Made by a program: the position numbers and the translations under genes
The notes under the pieces: model-generated
What the model saw: the letters and a program-made list of their open reading frames with translations, nothing else
Told to the model about the DNA's origin: nothing
The model's database searches: none
Shown here: positions 1-6,639 of the stretch, in pieces
How positions within the stretch are numbered: position 1 is the first letter of the stretch
Layout of the letters: the number at the start of each line of letters is the position of its first letter
DNA from: Clostridiales bacterium UBA4706
Lineage (GTDB): Bacteria > Bacillota > Clostridia > Oscillospirales > Oscillospiraceae
NCBI GenBank assembly: GCA_002404605.1
Contig: DHKA01000003.1
Location: forward strand, 5,426-12,224
Length of the DNA: 6,799 nt
Reading direction: 5' to 3'

Positions 1-541
1 CGCCGAGATCGTGGCAGAGCGTGCGGATGTAGGTGCCTTTCGAGCAGCGGATACGGAGCACATGATCGCCGTTTTCCTGCCCGAGATAGTCGATGGAATG
101 AATGGTTATGCGCCTTGCCGCGCGCTCCACCTCACCGCCGCGGCGGGCGATATCGTAGAGCTTTTGGCCGTTAATTTTAATGGCGCTGTACATCGGCGGG
201 ATCTGTTCGATCTCGCCGGTGAAATGGGAAAGCGCCGCGCGGACATCTTCTTCTGACGGTAAGACGTCCGACGAGCGCAGGAGGTTGCCTGTAATATCCT
301 GGGTATCGGTAACGATTCCGGGCCGGAACGCCGCGACATATTCCTTTGTTTCCGCCTCGGCAAATGCCGCCGCGCGCGTGGCGCGGCCGACAAGCACGAC
401 AAGAAGCCCCGTAGCCAGCGGGTCGAGCGTACCGGCATGGCCGATGCGCCGCTCGCCCAGAATGCCCCGGAGCTTGGAAACGCAGTCCTGACTCGTCCAG
501 CCCTCGTCCTTATCGAGAAGCAGAATACCGTTTACGCCCAT
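1..541 (-). CDS. truB: tRNA pseudouridine(55) synthase TruB, 5' part of gene (C-terminus beyond window)
   Basis: TruB isomerises uridine 55 in the T-loop of tRNAs to pseudouridine. The frame opens with ATG at 541 and stays open for 180 codons to the window edge, against roughly 290-300 residues for the family, so the catalytic domain is mostly present and the C-terminal PUA-type end is missing. Seen in the translation: the core motif GHAGTLDPLATGLL at residues 34-47 with the catalytic aspartate at D40; TDTQDITG at 78-85; the second conserved block PPMYSAIKINGQKLY at 115-129 with the conserved tyrosine Y118; and SKGTYIRTLCHDLG at 167-180. The start overlaps the last 10 bp of nrnA (GTATGGGCGTAA) and has GGAGG a few bases upstream inside nrnA, which suggests translational coupling. 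The truncation is only the edge of the window; no frameshift is seen. Confidence 0.97.
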   Translation of the reverse strand, partial: MGVNGILLLDKDEGWTSQDCVSKLRGILGERRIGHAGTLDPLATGLLVVLVGRATRAAAFAEAETKEYVAAFRPGIVTDTQDITGNLLRSSDVLPSEEDVRAALSHFTGEIEQIPPMYSAIKINGQKLYDIARRGGEVERAARRITIHSIDYLGQENGDHVLRIRCSKGTYIRTLCHDLG

Positions 542-1473
542 ACTTCCTCCACGGCGCGGCGCACCGCGTCCGCCGTTTTGTCCGGCGAAAGATCCAACTC
601 GCACCCGGACGCCATTTTGTGTCCGCCGCCGCCGAACCGGGAGCAGACCTGCGAAGCGTCCACGCCGCCGTCCGTGCGCAGGGATACCTTGCTGCGCGGC
701 GGGTCAACGGAGAGCTCGCGCACCGTTATGGCCACGCGGTTGCCCCGGACCTGTCCGGCGAGCGAGGCAAGATCGCTGCAATCGTCCTCGGTGACACCGG
801 CGCGGCGCAGCATGTCGAGCGTGATGACGGCGATGTTGATCGCGTGATCGCGGTAGGAGCGGAGCGAAGAGCACACCATGCCCTCCAGCGCGAGCCGCGC
901 CGGGGACTTGGTGCGGAAAAAGATCTTGTTGAGCAGCGGCAGATCCGCCCCGGCGTCAAAAAGACGTGCGGCGGCGCGGAATGTGGCGCTGTTGGTGTTC
1001 GCGTAGCAGAAGCAGCCCGTGTCGGTGGAGACGGCGATATAGAGAAGGTCGGCCTCCGCTTTGTCCGGCCCATCGAGCAGTTCATCGATGAGCGCAAGGA
1101 CAAGCTCGCCGCAGGCGGCGCTGTGCGTCCAGATGACGGCGTGCTCCGGCTGCTCGCCGCGGGGGACGTGGTGATCGAGCTTGAGAGATATTTTGCCTTC
1201 AAAGCCGCGGGCAAGGAGCTTGTTCTCCGCCACGTCCACGCTCACGCACGTCTCGGGGACGAACCCCTCCGGCGCATAGTACGGCGAAACGAAGGGGACG
1301 AACGTCTCCGTGATCTCGGGGTTTTTATAAAGATGCGCCGTTTTTCCCAAACGGCGCAGTGCGTGGCACAGCGCAGAGGCGCTTCCGAGAGTGTCCCCGT
1401 CCGGCCTCTGATGCGTCACCAGAAGATAATTGTCGTGCGCGCGAAGGTACGCGGCGCATTCCAGAAGTTCCAT
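532..1473 (-). CDS. nrnA: DHH-family phosphoesterase, NrnA-type oligoribonuclease / pAp phosphatase
   Basis: This is a 313-residue DHH/DHHA1 phosphoesterase. NrnA proteins remove nucleotides from very short RNAs (nanoRNA) and dephosphorylate pAp to AMP in the cytoplasm, using two metal ions, often manganese. The metal ligands expected for the family are visible: H21, D25 and D27 in HQRPDGDTLGS, D80 in VSVD, the DHH triad at D100-H101-H102, and D151 in STDTGCF. The C-terminal DHHA1 substrate-binding loop RFGGGGHKMASGCE lies at 279-292. The length matches that of characterised NrnA. ATG is 2 bp after the rbfA stop (TAA-cc-ATG). Only a weak purine-rich stretch (GGGGAAAA) precedes it and no AGGAGG, so expression probably depends on ribosomes coming from rbfA. 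Its place between rbfA and truB is common in Clostridia. Assignment to the family is firm; the balance between nanoRNase and pAp activity is inferred. Confidence 0.93.
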   Translation of the reverse strand: MELLECAAYLRAHDNYLLVTHQRPDGDTLGSASALCHALRRLGKTAHLYKNPEITETFVPFVSPYYAPEGFVPETCVSVDVAENKLLARGFEGKISLKLDHHVPRGEQPEHAVIWTHSAACGELVLALIDELLDGPDKAEADLLYIAVSTDTGCFCYANTNSATFRAAARLFDAGADLPLLNKIFFRTKSPARLALEGMVCSSLRSYRDHAINIAVITLDMLRRAGVTEDDCSDLASLAGQVRGNRVAITVRELSVDPPRSKVSLRTDGGVDASQVCSRFGGGGHKMASGCELDLSPDKTADAVRRAVEEVWA

Positions 1474-1475
1474 GG

Positions 1476-1847
1476 TTACCCGTTTTCCCCGGCTTTGGGC
1501 GAGACGTCGTCCAGATGCCGGATGATGTCGTTGATATGAGCGCCGTGCTCGATGGAGTGATCGAGCTCAAAGATCAGCTCCGGCGTATATCGCAGCGAAA
1601 GCGAGGTACCCAGCTCGTGCCGCAGCCATCCGCCGCACGATTTGAGACCCTTTTTGAGCTCCTTTTCGTTCACGTCGCCGAGCACGCTCAGATATACGGT
1701 GCAGTAGCGCAGATCGCCCGTCGTCTCGGTGCGGACGATGCTCAGAAGATCGCCCTGCTGCACGCGCGGATCCTTCACCTCGCGCAGAAGCGAGGCGAGC
1801 GTGCGCTGGATATCGTCGTTGATGCGCTGGATGTGATTGGACGGCAT
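1476..1847 (-). CDS. rbfA: 30S ribosome-binding factor RbfA
   Basis: RbfA is a small KH-fold protein that binds the 30S subunit late in assembly, near the 5' end of 16S rRNA, and helps its processing and cold adaptation. The 123-residue product has the usual length. Conserved elements in order: an N-terminal helix with RINDDIQRTL (8-17), KDPRV (25-29), the strand YCTVYLSVLGD (48-58), the helix-kink-helix region GLKSCGGWLRHELG (67-80), where the kink normally read as Ala-x-Gly appears as C71-G72-G73, then LRYTPELIFELD (85-96) and the signature SIEHGAHIND (98-107). ATG follows GGAAGGG (1854-1860) with 6 bp spacing, inside the 17-bp gap after infB. The gene ends 2 bp before nrnA. Nothing is unusual apart from Cys in place of Ala at the kink. 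Confidence 0.97.
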   Translation of the reverse strand: MPSNHIQRINDDIQRTLASLLREVKDPRVQQGDLLSIVRTETTGDLRYCTVYLSVLGDVNEKELKKGLKSCGGWLRHELGTSLSLRYTPELIFELDHSIEHGAHINDIIRHLDDVSPKAGENG

Positions 1848-1864
1848 AGTCTACCCTTCCTCTC

Positions 1865-4258
1865 TTACAGCTGCTCGGTGACGAAGCACTCGATGATGTC
1901 GCCTTCCTTGATGTCGTTGAACTTTTCGACCTGCATGCCGCATTCGTAACCGGCGGCGACTTCCTTGACGTCATCCTTGAAGCGACGCAGCGATGCGAGC
2001 TCGCCCTCGAAGATGACGATGTTGTCGCGGTTGACGCGCACGCTGCAGTTGCGCTGGATCTTGCCGTCCTGCACATAGCAGCCGCACACAGTGCCGACCT
2101 TGGACACGCGGAACGTCTGGCGGACCTCGGCATGGCCGATGATGACTTCGTGGAACTTCGGCGCGAGCATGCCCTTCATGGCGGCTTCGACATCGTTGAT
2201 GCAGTCGTAAATGACGCGGTACATGCGCAGCTCGACCTTGGAACGCTCGGCGCTGTCGCGCGCGGCGTTGTCCGGACGGACATTGAAGCCGACGATGACG
2301 GCGTTGCTCGTGGAGGCGAGCATGACGTCCGACTCGTTGATCGCGCCGACGCCGGAATGGATAACGCGCACGCGCACTTCCTCGTTGGAGAGCTTTTCGA
2401 GCGAGGTCTTGACGGCCTCGGCGCTGCCCTGCACGTCCGCTTTGACGATGATGTTGAAGTCCTTGAGATCGCCCTCCTGGATGCGGGCGAACAGATCTTC
2501 GAGCGAGACCTTCTTGCCCGCGCCTGCGGCAGCGGCGCTGCGCTGCGCGGTAAGGCGCTCTTCGGCGAGGGCGCGCGCCATGCGCTCGTCGGCGACGGCG
2601 TTGAACACGTCGCCTGCGGACGGCACTTCGGACATACCGGCGATCTCCACCGGGACGGAGGGACCGGCCTCGGTGATGCGCTCGCCGCGGTCGTTCGTCA
2701 TCACGCGCACACGGCCGACGGCAGTACCGGCGATGATGATGTCGCCGGCGTGGAGCGTGCCGTTCTGCACGAGAACGGTCATGATCGGGCCGCGGCCCTT
2801 GTCGAGACGCGCTTCCACGACCGTGCCGCGCGCCGGACGGTTCGGGTTGGCCTTGAGCTCCATGATTTCGGCCTGCAGCACGAGATTTTCGAGCAGCTCG
2901 TTGACGCCCGCGCCGGTCTTCGCGGAGATCGGGCAGACGATCGTGTCGCCGCCCCACTCTTCGGGGACGAGATCGTATTTGGTGAGATCCTGCTTGACGC
3001 GATCGGGGTTCGCGCCGGGGAGATCCATCTTGTTGATCGCCACGACGATCGGGGTACCGGCGGCCTTGGCGTGATTGATGGACTCGACCGTCTGCGGCAT
3101 GATGCCGTCATCGGCCGCAACGACGAGAATGGCGATATCGGTCACCATCGCGCCGCGGGCGCGCATGGTGGTAAAGGCTTCGTGGCCCGGGGTGTCGAGG
3201 AAGGTGACGGGGCTGCCGTTGACCATCACGCGGTACGCGCCGATGTGCTGCGTAATGCCGCCCGCCTCGCCCGCAACGACGTTCGCGCTGCGGATGCGGT
3301 CGAGCAGAGAGGTCTTGCCGTGATCCACGTGGCCCATAACGACGACGACCGGCGCGCGGGGGACGAGTTCGTCCTCGGTATCGACGTGATCGTCGATGAG
3401 ACGATCCTCGACCGTCACGACGACTTCGTGCTCCACCTTGCAGCCAAGCTCCATGGCGACGAGCGCGGCGGTATCGTAATCGATCACGTCGGACACGGAC
3501 GCCATCACGCCGAGCTTGATGAGCTGCTTGATGACCTCGACCGCCGTTTTCTTCATGCGGGAGGCGAGCTCGCCGACGTTGATCTCGTCGGGGATGCTGA
3601 CCTTGAGCTGCTGCTTTTTCGCAACCTCAAACTGCAGGCGCTGCATCTTGTCGCGCTCTTCCTGGCGGCGCTTGGCGCTTGCGACCTGCTGCTGGCGCTG
3701 CTTGTTCTTGTTCTGGATCTTCTCCTTACCGCCGCGGCGGATGTCCTTATCCTTGCCGGAGTTGCCGGCGTTACCGGCGATCTTGTCGAAGCGCTCGTCG
3801 TATTTCGAGAGGTTCGCTCCGGCGGAGCCGCGGGTATCGACAACGCGCTTTTCCACGACCTGCTTCGGCTGGGCGGGCTTCTCCGCCTTCGGCTTCTGCG
3901 GCTGCTGCACGGGAGCGGCAGCGGCAGCGGCGGCTGCGGGAGCGGCAGCGGCGGCTGCGGCAGCCTGCGCGCCGGCAGAGGGCTTCTCCTGCGCGGGAGC
4001 GGCGGACTTTTTCTCTTCCGGCGCCTTGGCGGGGGCCTTCTTTTCCTCCGGTTCGGGGGCGAAGATCTCGGCAATGCTGCCGACCTGGTGATGCTGCGTC
4101 AGATACTCGAAAATGAGATCCAGCTCGGCGTCCTCGAGAACCTGCATATGGTTCTTCGGCGTCGTGGCATAGTCGGTGAGGATCTGGGAAATATCCTTGG
4201 AGGTCATGCCGAAATCCTTGGCAACCTCGTGAATGCGGTATTTAAAATCAAGCGCCAT
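1865..4258 (-). CDS. infB: translation initiation factor IF-2
   Basis: IF2 is the GTPase that brings fMet-tRNA to the 30S subunit and promotes 50S joining. The 797-residue protein has a complete layout. An N-terminal IF2_N-type helical domain (about 4-57) is followed by a charged and Ala/Pro/Lys-rich linker (about 66-215) holding two runs of eight alanines, then a second IF2_N-type domain (about 220-280). The G domain carries G1 GHVDHGKT (309-316), G2 GGITQHIGAY (333-342), G3 DTPGHE (355-360), G4 NKMD (409-412) and G5 SAKTGAG (445-451). Domain II starts near 477, domain III near 585 (NIIVKADVQGSAEAV at 602-616), and the tRNA-binding C-terminal domain covers about 680-797. All GTPase residues, including the switch II histidine H359, are intact. 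ATG at 4258 follows AGGAGG by 8 bp; that site lies inside the end of ylxQ, and only 2 bp separate the genes. Confidence 0.99.
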   Translation of the reverse strand: MALDFKYRIHEVAKDFGMTSKDISQILTDYATTPKNHMQVLEDAELDLIFEYLTQHHQVGSIAEIFAPEPEEKKAPAKAPEEKKSAAPAQEKPSAGAQAAAAAAAAPAAAAAAAAPVQQPQKPKAEKPAQPKQVVEKRVVDTRGSAGANLSKYDERFDKIAGNAGNSGKDKDIRRGGKEKIQNKNKQRQQQVASAKRRQEERDKMQRLQFEVAKKQQLKVSIPDEINVGELASRMKKTAVEVIKQLIKLGVMASVSDVIDYDTAALVAMELGCKVEHEVVVTVEDRLIDDHVDTEDELVPRAPVVVVMGHVDHGKTSLLDRIRSANVVAGEAGGITQHIGAYRVMVNGSPVTFLDTPGHEAFTTMRARGAMVTDIAILVVAADDGIMPQTVESINHAKAAGTPIVVAINKMDLPGANPDRVKQDLTKYDLVPEEWGGDTIVCPISAKTGAGVNELLENLVLQAEIMELKANPNRPARGTVVEARLDKGRGPIMTVLVQNGTLHAGDIIIAGTAVGRVRVMTNDRGERITEAGPSVPVEIAGMSEVPSAGDVFNAVADERMARALAEERLTAQRSAAAAGAGKKVSLEDLFARIQEGDLKDFNIIVKADVQGSAEAVKTSLEKLSNEEVRVRVIHSGVGAINESDVMLASTSNAVIVGFNVRPDNAARDSAERSKVELRMYRVIYDCINDVEAAMKGMLAPKFHEVIIGHAEVRQTFRVSKVGTVCGCYVQDGKIQRNCSVRVNRDNIVIFEGELASLRRFKDDVKEVAAGYECGMQVEKFNDIKEGDIIECFVTEQL
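3911..3964 (-). repeat. imperfect 27-bp tandem duplication encoding Ala8-Pro twice in the IF2 linker
   Basis: Two adjacent 27-bp units (3911-3937 and 3938-3964) each encode eight alanines and one proline, residues 99-116 of IF2. Read on the plus strand, the first five triplets of both units are identical (ggg agc ggc agc ggc) and the rest are the same three triplet types in a different order. The tract lies in the poorly conserved linker between the two N-terminal helical domains, where such repeats expand and contract easily. Slippage or unequal exchange is the likely origin. No effect on the GTPase core is expected. Confidence 0.8.
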
Positions 4259-4260
4259 AC

Positions 4261-4674
4261 TTATATCCTCCTTTTTCCGCTCTCAGTGTGCTTACGGGGC
4301 GCGGCCTTCCGCCGCTTGAGCTTATCCTCGCGCTGGGCGAGCAGTTCGGCTGTTTCCTTCCAGCCGGGAAGCTCCTCGGCAAGCGCGGCGGCGAACCGCG
4401 CGGCGAGGGGCAGATCGGTGAAGCAGAGCATGCTGCATCCGCGCTTTCCCATCATGGCGGAAAGCTCCTCCTTCGTCCAGGGCAGCGTCTGCAGCGGCGC
4501 GCGGTGGCCGTACAAAAACCCCGCGGCGCGTTTCTGCGCGTTGGGGGAAGCGTCGGCGGCGAGCATCAAAAGCCGCCCCTTTCCGGCGGCAATCGCCGTG
4601 CCGCTTCCTTCCTCGCCGACGGCGAGCATCCCGCCCTTGCGGGCGAGACCGAGATACTGCGCTGCCTTATCCAT
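4261..4674 (-). CDS. ylxQ: L7Ae/L30e-family RNA-binding protein YlxQ with a long basic C-terminal tail
   Basis: The first 100 residues or so match the YlxQ branch of the L7Ae/L30e/S12e/Gadd45 fold, a small domain that binds kink-turn-like RNA: GLARKGGMLAVGEEG (9-23), a hydrophobic strand ending in LLMLAADASPNAQKRA (35-50), and a C-terminal helix region SMLCFTDLPLAARFAAAL (81-98). Bacillus YlxQ is about 100 residues; this product has 137. The extra end (about 112-137) is rich in Lys and Arg, including KLKRRK (118-123) and GKRRI at the terminus. The precise role of YlxQ is unknown; a ribosome or RNA partner is inferred from the fold and the operon. ATG overlaps the end of rnpM by 8 bp and is preceded by GGAGG (4681-4685) with 6 bp spacing. 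The last codons contain the ribosome-binding site of infB. Confidence 0.9.
   Translation of the reverse strand: MDKAAQYLGLARKGGMLAVGEEGSGTAIAAGKGRLLMLAADASPNAQKRAAGFLYGHRAPLQTLPWTKEELSAMMGKRGCSMLCFTDLPLAARFAAALAEELPGWKETAELLAQREDKLKRRKAAPRKHTESGKRRI
4267..4272 (-). promoter_or_regulatory. ribosome-binding site of infB, embedded in the 3' end of ylxQ
   Basis: On the minus strand AGGAGG lies 8 bp before the infB ATG. It is read as Arg-Arg within the final GKRRI of YlxQ, and the ylxQ stop TAA falls between it and the start. Ribosomes finishing ylxQ therefore cross the infB initiation region, so translation of the two genes is probably coupled. Confidence 0.85.
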
Positions 4675-4936
4675 CGTCCGCCTCCAGTTCCGCCGTGAGC
4701 CGCGCCCACACGTCCTCCGGCACGGGAACGGACAGAGCGCGCTCGAGCGCGCGCGATTTGACCGCGCGCTTTAAACACTCGCTGCTGCGGCAGAGATAGG
4801 CGCCGCGGCCCGGCGTCTTGCCGCGCAGATCGATGGACAGCTCGCCCTCCGGCGAGCGGACGACGCGGATCAGTTCGGTTTTCGGTTTTTGTTCACGGCA
4901 GCCGATGCACTGCCGGAGCGGTACGGTTTTCGGCAA
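4667..4936 (-). CDS. rnpM: RNase P modulator RnpM (YlxR family, DUF448), TTG start
   Basis: YlxR-family proteins are small nucleic-acid-binding proteins. The Bacillus member has been reported to bind the RNase P RNA and modulate RNase P activity, hence RnpM. The 89-residue product shows the family signature: RQCIGCREQKPKTELIRVVR (8-27), then the D36 region and PGRGAYLC (42-49) with C54 after it. The four cysteines form C-x2-C (10, 13) and C-x4-C (49, 54) pairs; metal binding by them is only a possibility. The start is TTG at 4936, chosen because the family motif begins just after it and a perfect AGGAGG lies 7 bp upstream. No in-frame ATG lies between that site and the motif. It follows nusA after 49 bp and overlaps ylxQ by 8 bp. 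Family is certain; the RNase P role here is inferred from the homologue. Confidence 0.95.
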   Translation of the reverse strand: MPKTVPLRQCIGCREQKPKTELIRVVRSPEGELSIDLRGKTPGRGAYLCRSSECLKRAVKSRALERALSVPVPEDVWARLTAELEADDG

Positions 4937-4943
4937 AAGCGCT

Positions 4944-4949
4944 CCTCCT
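4944..4949 (-). promoter_or_regulatory. strong ribosome-binding site deciding the TTG start of rnpM
   Basis: AGGAGG on the minus strand, 7 bp before TTG at 4936-4934. It is the only good start signal in front of the RnpM motif, and it fixes TTG as the initiation codon. A full-consensus site may compensate for the weak start codon. Confidence 0.85.
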
Positions 4950-4985
4950 GAAAAATATGTGAACTATGGGATTCGTTTAATTTGA

Positions 4986-6062
4986 TTATTCGGCGTTTGC
5001 GGCACTTTCCGGCTTGATGTCGATCTTGTAGCCGGTGAGACGCGCGGCGAGACGGGCGTTCTGGCCCTCCTTGCCGATGGCGAGAGAGAGCTGGCTGTCC
5101 GGCACGATCACGCGGCAGCTGCGGCCTTCCTCGAGCACCTCAACGGAAACGACCTCCGCCGGGGAGAGGGCCGAGGCAATGTACTGCTCGGGATCCTCGC
5201 TGTACTTGATGATATCGATCTTCTCGCCGCCGAGCTCGTTGACGATGCTCGCCACACGTCCGCCGCGGGGACCGACGCACGCGCCGATCGGATCGATCTC
5301 GGGATCGGCGGAGTAGACGGCCATCTTCGTGCGGCTGCCGGCTTCGCGGGCGATGGAGCGGATCTCCACCGTGCCGTCGAAGATCTCGGGCACTTCCAGC
5401 TCAAAGAGCCGTTTGACGAGACCGGGGTGCGTGCGGGAGATGAGCACCTGCGGGCCGCGGGTGGATTTGCGCACCTCGACGACGTAGACCTTGATACGGT
5501 CGCCCTCGGTGAGCTCCTCGCCCTTGATGCGCTCGGTGGGGGAGAGCATGGCCTCGGTGAATTCGCTGTTGGAGCTGATCTTGATAGACACGGCGCCGGT
5601 GCGCGGCTCGATGCGCGTAACGACACCGGTGAGGATCTCGTGCTCCTTGGAGGTGAACTCGTCATAGATGATGCCGCGTTCCGCCTCGCGGATGCCCTGG
5701 ATGATGACCTGTTTGGCCGCCTGCGCCGCGATGCGGCCGAACTTCTTCGTTTCGACCGGGATGCGGACAACGTCGCCGATGTGCGCCTTCTTGTCGTAGT
5801 GCTGCGCCTCGTCGAGCAGGATCTGCGTGGCGTCGTTCACATACTCGCTCTCCTCCACGATGGTCTTGAGAACGAACATGGTGATGGTCTTCTTGGTCTC
5901 GTCCATGATGACCTCAACATTATCCTCGCAGTCGGGATTGTCGCGCTTGAAGGCGGTCAGAAGGGCCTGCTGGATCTTCTCCTGCATATACCCGCTGGGA
6001 ATGCCCTTTTCCTTTTCGATCTGCTCGATGGCGTCAAAAAATTCGGCGTTCATTGCACTCAT
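4986..6062 (-). CDS. nusA: transcription termination/antitermination factor NusA
   Basis: NusA binds RNA polymerase near the RNA exit channel. It enhances pausing and hairpin-dependent termination and joins antitermination complexes. The 358-residue protein has the standard Gram-positive layout: N-terminal polymerase-binding domain (about 5-130), S1 RNA-binding domain (about 137-203, with LTEGDRIKVYVVEV at 184-197), KH1 (about 230-295, GPRG loop at 264-267 within IGACVGPRGGRV) and KH2 (about 300-350, GKEG loop at 330-333 within LAIGKEGQNARLAARLTG). It ends soon after KH2, without the acidic repeats of proteobacterial NusA, as expected for Firmicutes. ATG at 6062 is preferred over the in-frame ATG at 6053 because AAGGAG lies 9 bp before the first and 18 bp before the second. 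It lies 39 bp downstream of rimP. Autoregulation through the leader hairpin is discussed under that feature. Confidence 0.98.
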   Translation of the reverse strand: MSAMNAEFFDAIEQIEKEKGIPSGYMQEKIQQALLTAFKRDNPDCEDNVEVIMDETKKTITMFVLKTIVEESEYVNDATQILLDEAQHYDKKAHIGDVVRIPVETKKFGRIAAQAAKQVIIQGIREAERGIIYDEFTSKEHEILTGVVTRIEPRTGAVSIKISSNSEFTEAMLSPTERIKGEELTEGDRIKVYVVEVRKSTRGPQVLISRTHPGLVKRLFELEVPEIFDGTVEIRSIAREAGSRTKMAVYSADPEIDPIGACVGPRGGRVASIVNELGGEKIDIIKYSEDPEQYIASALSPAEVVSVEVLEEGRSCRVIVPDSQLSLAIGKEGQNARLAARLTGYKIDIKPESAANAE

Positions 6063-6071
6063 CTATTTTCG

Positions 6072-6077
6072 CTCCTT
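6072..6077 (-). promoter_or_regulatory. ribosome-binding site deciding the nusA start
   Basis: AAGGAG on the minus strand lies 9 bp from the ATG at 6062-6060 and 18 bp from the second in-frame ATG at 6053-6051. The spacing favours the first, giving a product that begins MSAMNAEFF. Confidence 0.75.
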
Positions 6078-6101
6078 ACGTTATATCACGTTGTGTTTTT
6101 T

Positions 6102-6554
6102 TTACAGCACGCGCAGCCGTACCTGCGCGATCTGGGACTTTTCAAAGGTTGTCTCTTTTCCGGCGATGGTCAGGGTAACGTCGCCGTCATTATATCCCGA
6201 AAGCGTTCCGACAAAGGACTTGCTGCCGTTCACCGGCTTATAGAGCCGGACTTCCGCACCGCTGCCCATGAAGCGCTCAAAGTCGCCGGGGCGCTTGAGC
6301 TCGCGCTCGGCGCCGGCGGAGCTGACCTCGAAAACGTAGCTGTCCGGAATGGGGTCTGCCTCGTCCAGCACGGGATCAAGCGCGCGGGAGAGCGCCTCGC
6401 AGTCGTCGATGGAAACGCCGCCGTCCTTGTCGATGTACACACGCAGGAACCACTGCCCGGCCTCGCGGATGTACTCCACATCCCAAAGCTCCAGACCCAG
6501 CTTTTCGGCGATGGGTGCGGCCAGCGCGGTCACGGTCTCGGTGACTTTACTCAT
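6102..6554 (-). CDS. rimP: ribosome maturation factor RimP
   Basis: RimP (DUF150) binds the free 30S subunit and helps early assembly of its 3' domain. The 150-residue product is of normal length and has both halves of the fold: an N-terminal alpha/beta domain with LGLELWDVEYIREAGQWFLRVYI as residues 19-41 overall (key pattern LELWDVEY, then WFLRVYIDKDGGVSIDDCE at 35-53) and LDPVLDEADPIPDSYVFEVSS (59-79); then ERELKRPGDFERFMG (83-97) leading into a C-terminal Sm-like beta barrel (about 100-150, VRLYKPVNG, GTLSGYNDGDVTL). The usual SSPGLDRPL motif reads SSAGAEREL. ATG at 6554 follows GAGAGG (6560-6565) by 5 bp. It is the first gene of the operon, 39 bp ahead of nusA. Confidence 0.97.
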   Translation of the reverse strand: MSKVTETVTALAAPIAEKLGLELWDVEYIREAGQWFLRVYIDKDGGVSIDDCEALSRALDPVLDEADPIPDSYVFEVSSAGAERELKRPGDFERFMGSGAEVRLYKPVNGSKSFVGTLSGYNDGDVTLTIAGKETTFEKSQIAQVRLRVL

Positions 6555-6596
6555 AAAAACCTCTCAATTTCCAGATCCTGACATTTTCTTTTAAAT

Positions 6597-6631
6597 CAAC
6601 AAAAAGAGTGGGTTTTGCCCACTCTTCGTTG
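6597..6631 (-). terminator. intrinsic-terminator-like hairpin in the rimP leader (candidate attenuator)
   Basis: On the minus strand AAGAGTGGG (6626-6618) and CCCACTCTT (6612-6604) form a perfect 9-bp stem around the loop CAAAA. The stem is followed by TTTGTTGATTT, a T-rich but interrupted tail. Four more pairs, CAAC (6631-6628) with GTTG (6600-6597), could extend the stem across a small internal loop. The hairpin begins only about 7 nt after the start predicted from the promoter and ends about 50 nt before the rimP ATG. It could end most transcripts early, which is how NusA controls its own operon in Bacillus subtilis. It could instead be a 5' stabilising structure, or the terminator of a gene outside the window. 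On the plus strand the stem is not followed by a T-run, so a plus-strand role is unlikely. Confidence 0.72.
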
Positions 6632-6639
6632 TTACACAT

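Noticed and set aside
619..1539. Plus-strand open frame of 306 codons antisense to nrnA
   Set aside because: Composition is typical of an antisense shadow (Ala, Arg, Val, Gly), and the minus strand carries all catalytic motifs of a DHH phosphoesterase.
1971..2957. Minus-strand open frame of 328 codons overlapping infB in another frame
   Set aside because: Extremely Arg-rich (with many Gly and His), as expected for an out-of-frame reading of GC-rich DNA; infB is intact in its own frame.
3911..3964. GC-rich repeated block considered as a CRISPR-like or mobile-element repeat
   Set aside because: The two units are adjacent, stay in frame, encode Ala8-Pro and fall in the variable IF2 linker; there are no spacers, terminal repeats or transposase.
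2132..4774. Plus-strand open frame of 880 codons lying antisense to infB and ylxQ
   Set aside because: It mirrors the real genes: GC-rich codons with few A/T-rich stops keep the opposite strand open. Its product is a low-complexity mix of His, Asp, Arg, Gly, Val and Leu without a recognisable domain, while the minus strand encodes full IF2 and YlxQ.
6063..6101. Possible internal hairpin or promoter between rimP and nusA (two ACGT copies around GATATA)
   Set aside because: The stem would be only 4 bp, and the TATAAC-like hexamer has no -35 partner I can recognise.
5427..6581. Plus-strand open frame of 384 codons antisense to nusA and rimP
   Set aside because: Antisense shadow of two well-conserved genes; it runs across the gap between them and shows no family motifs.
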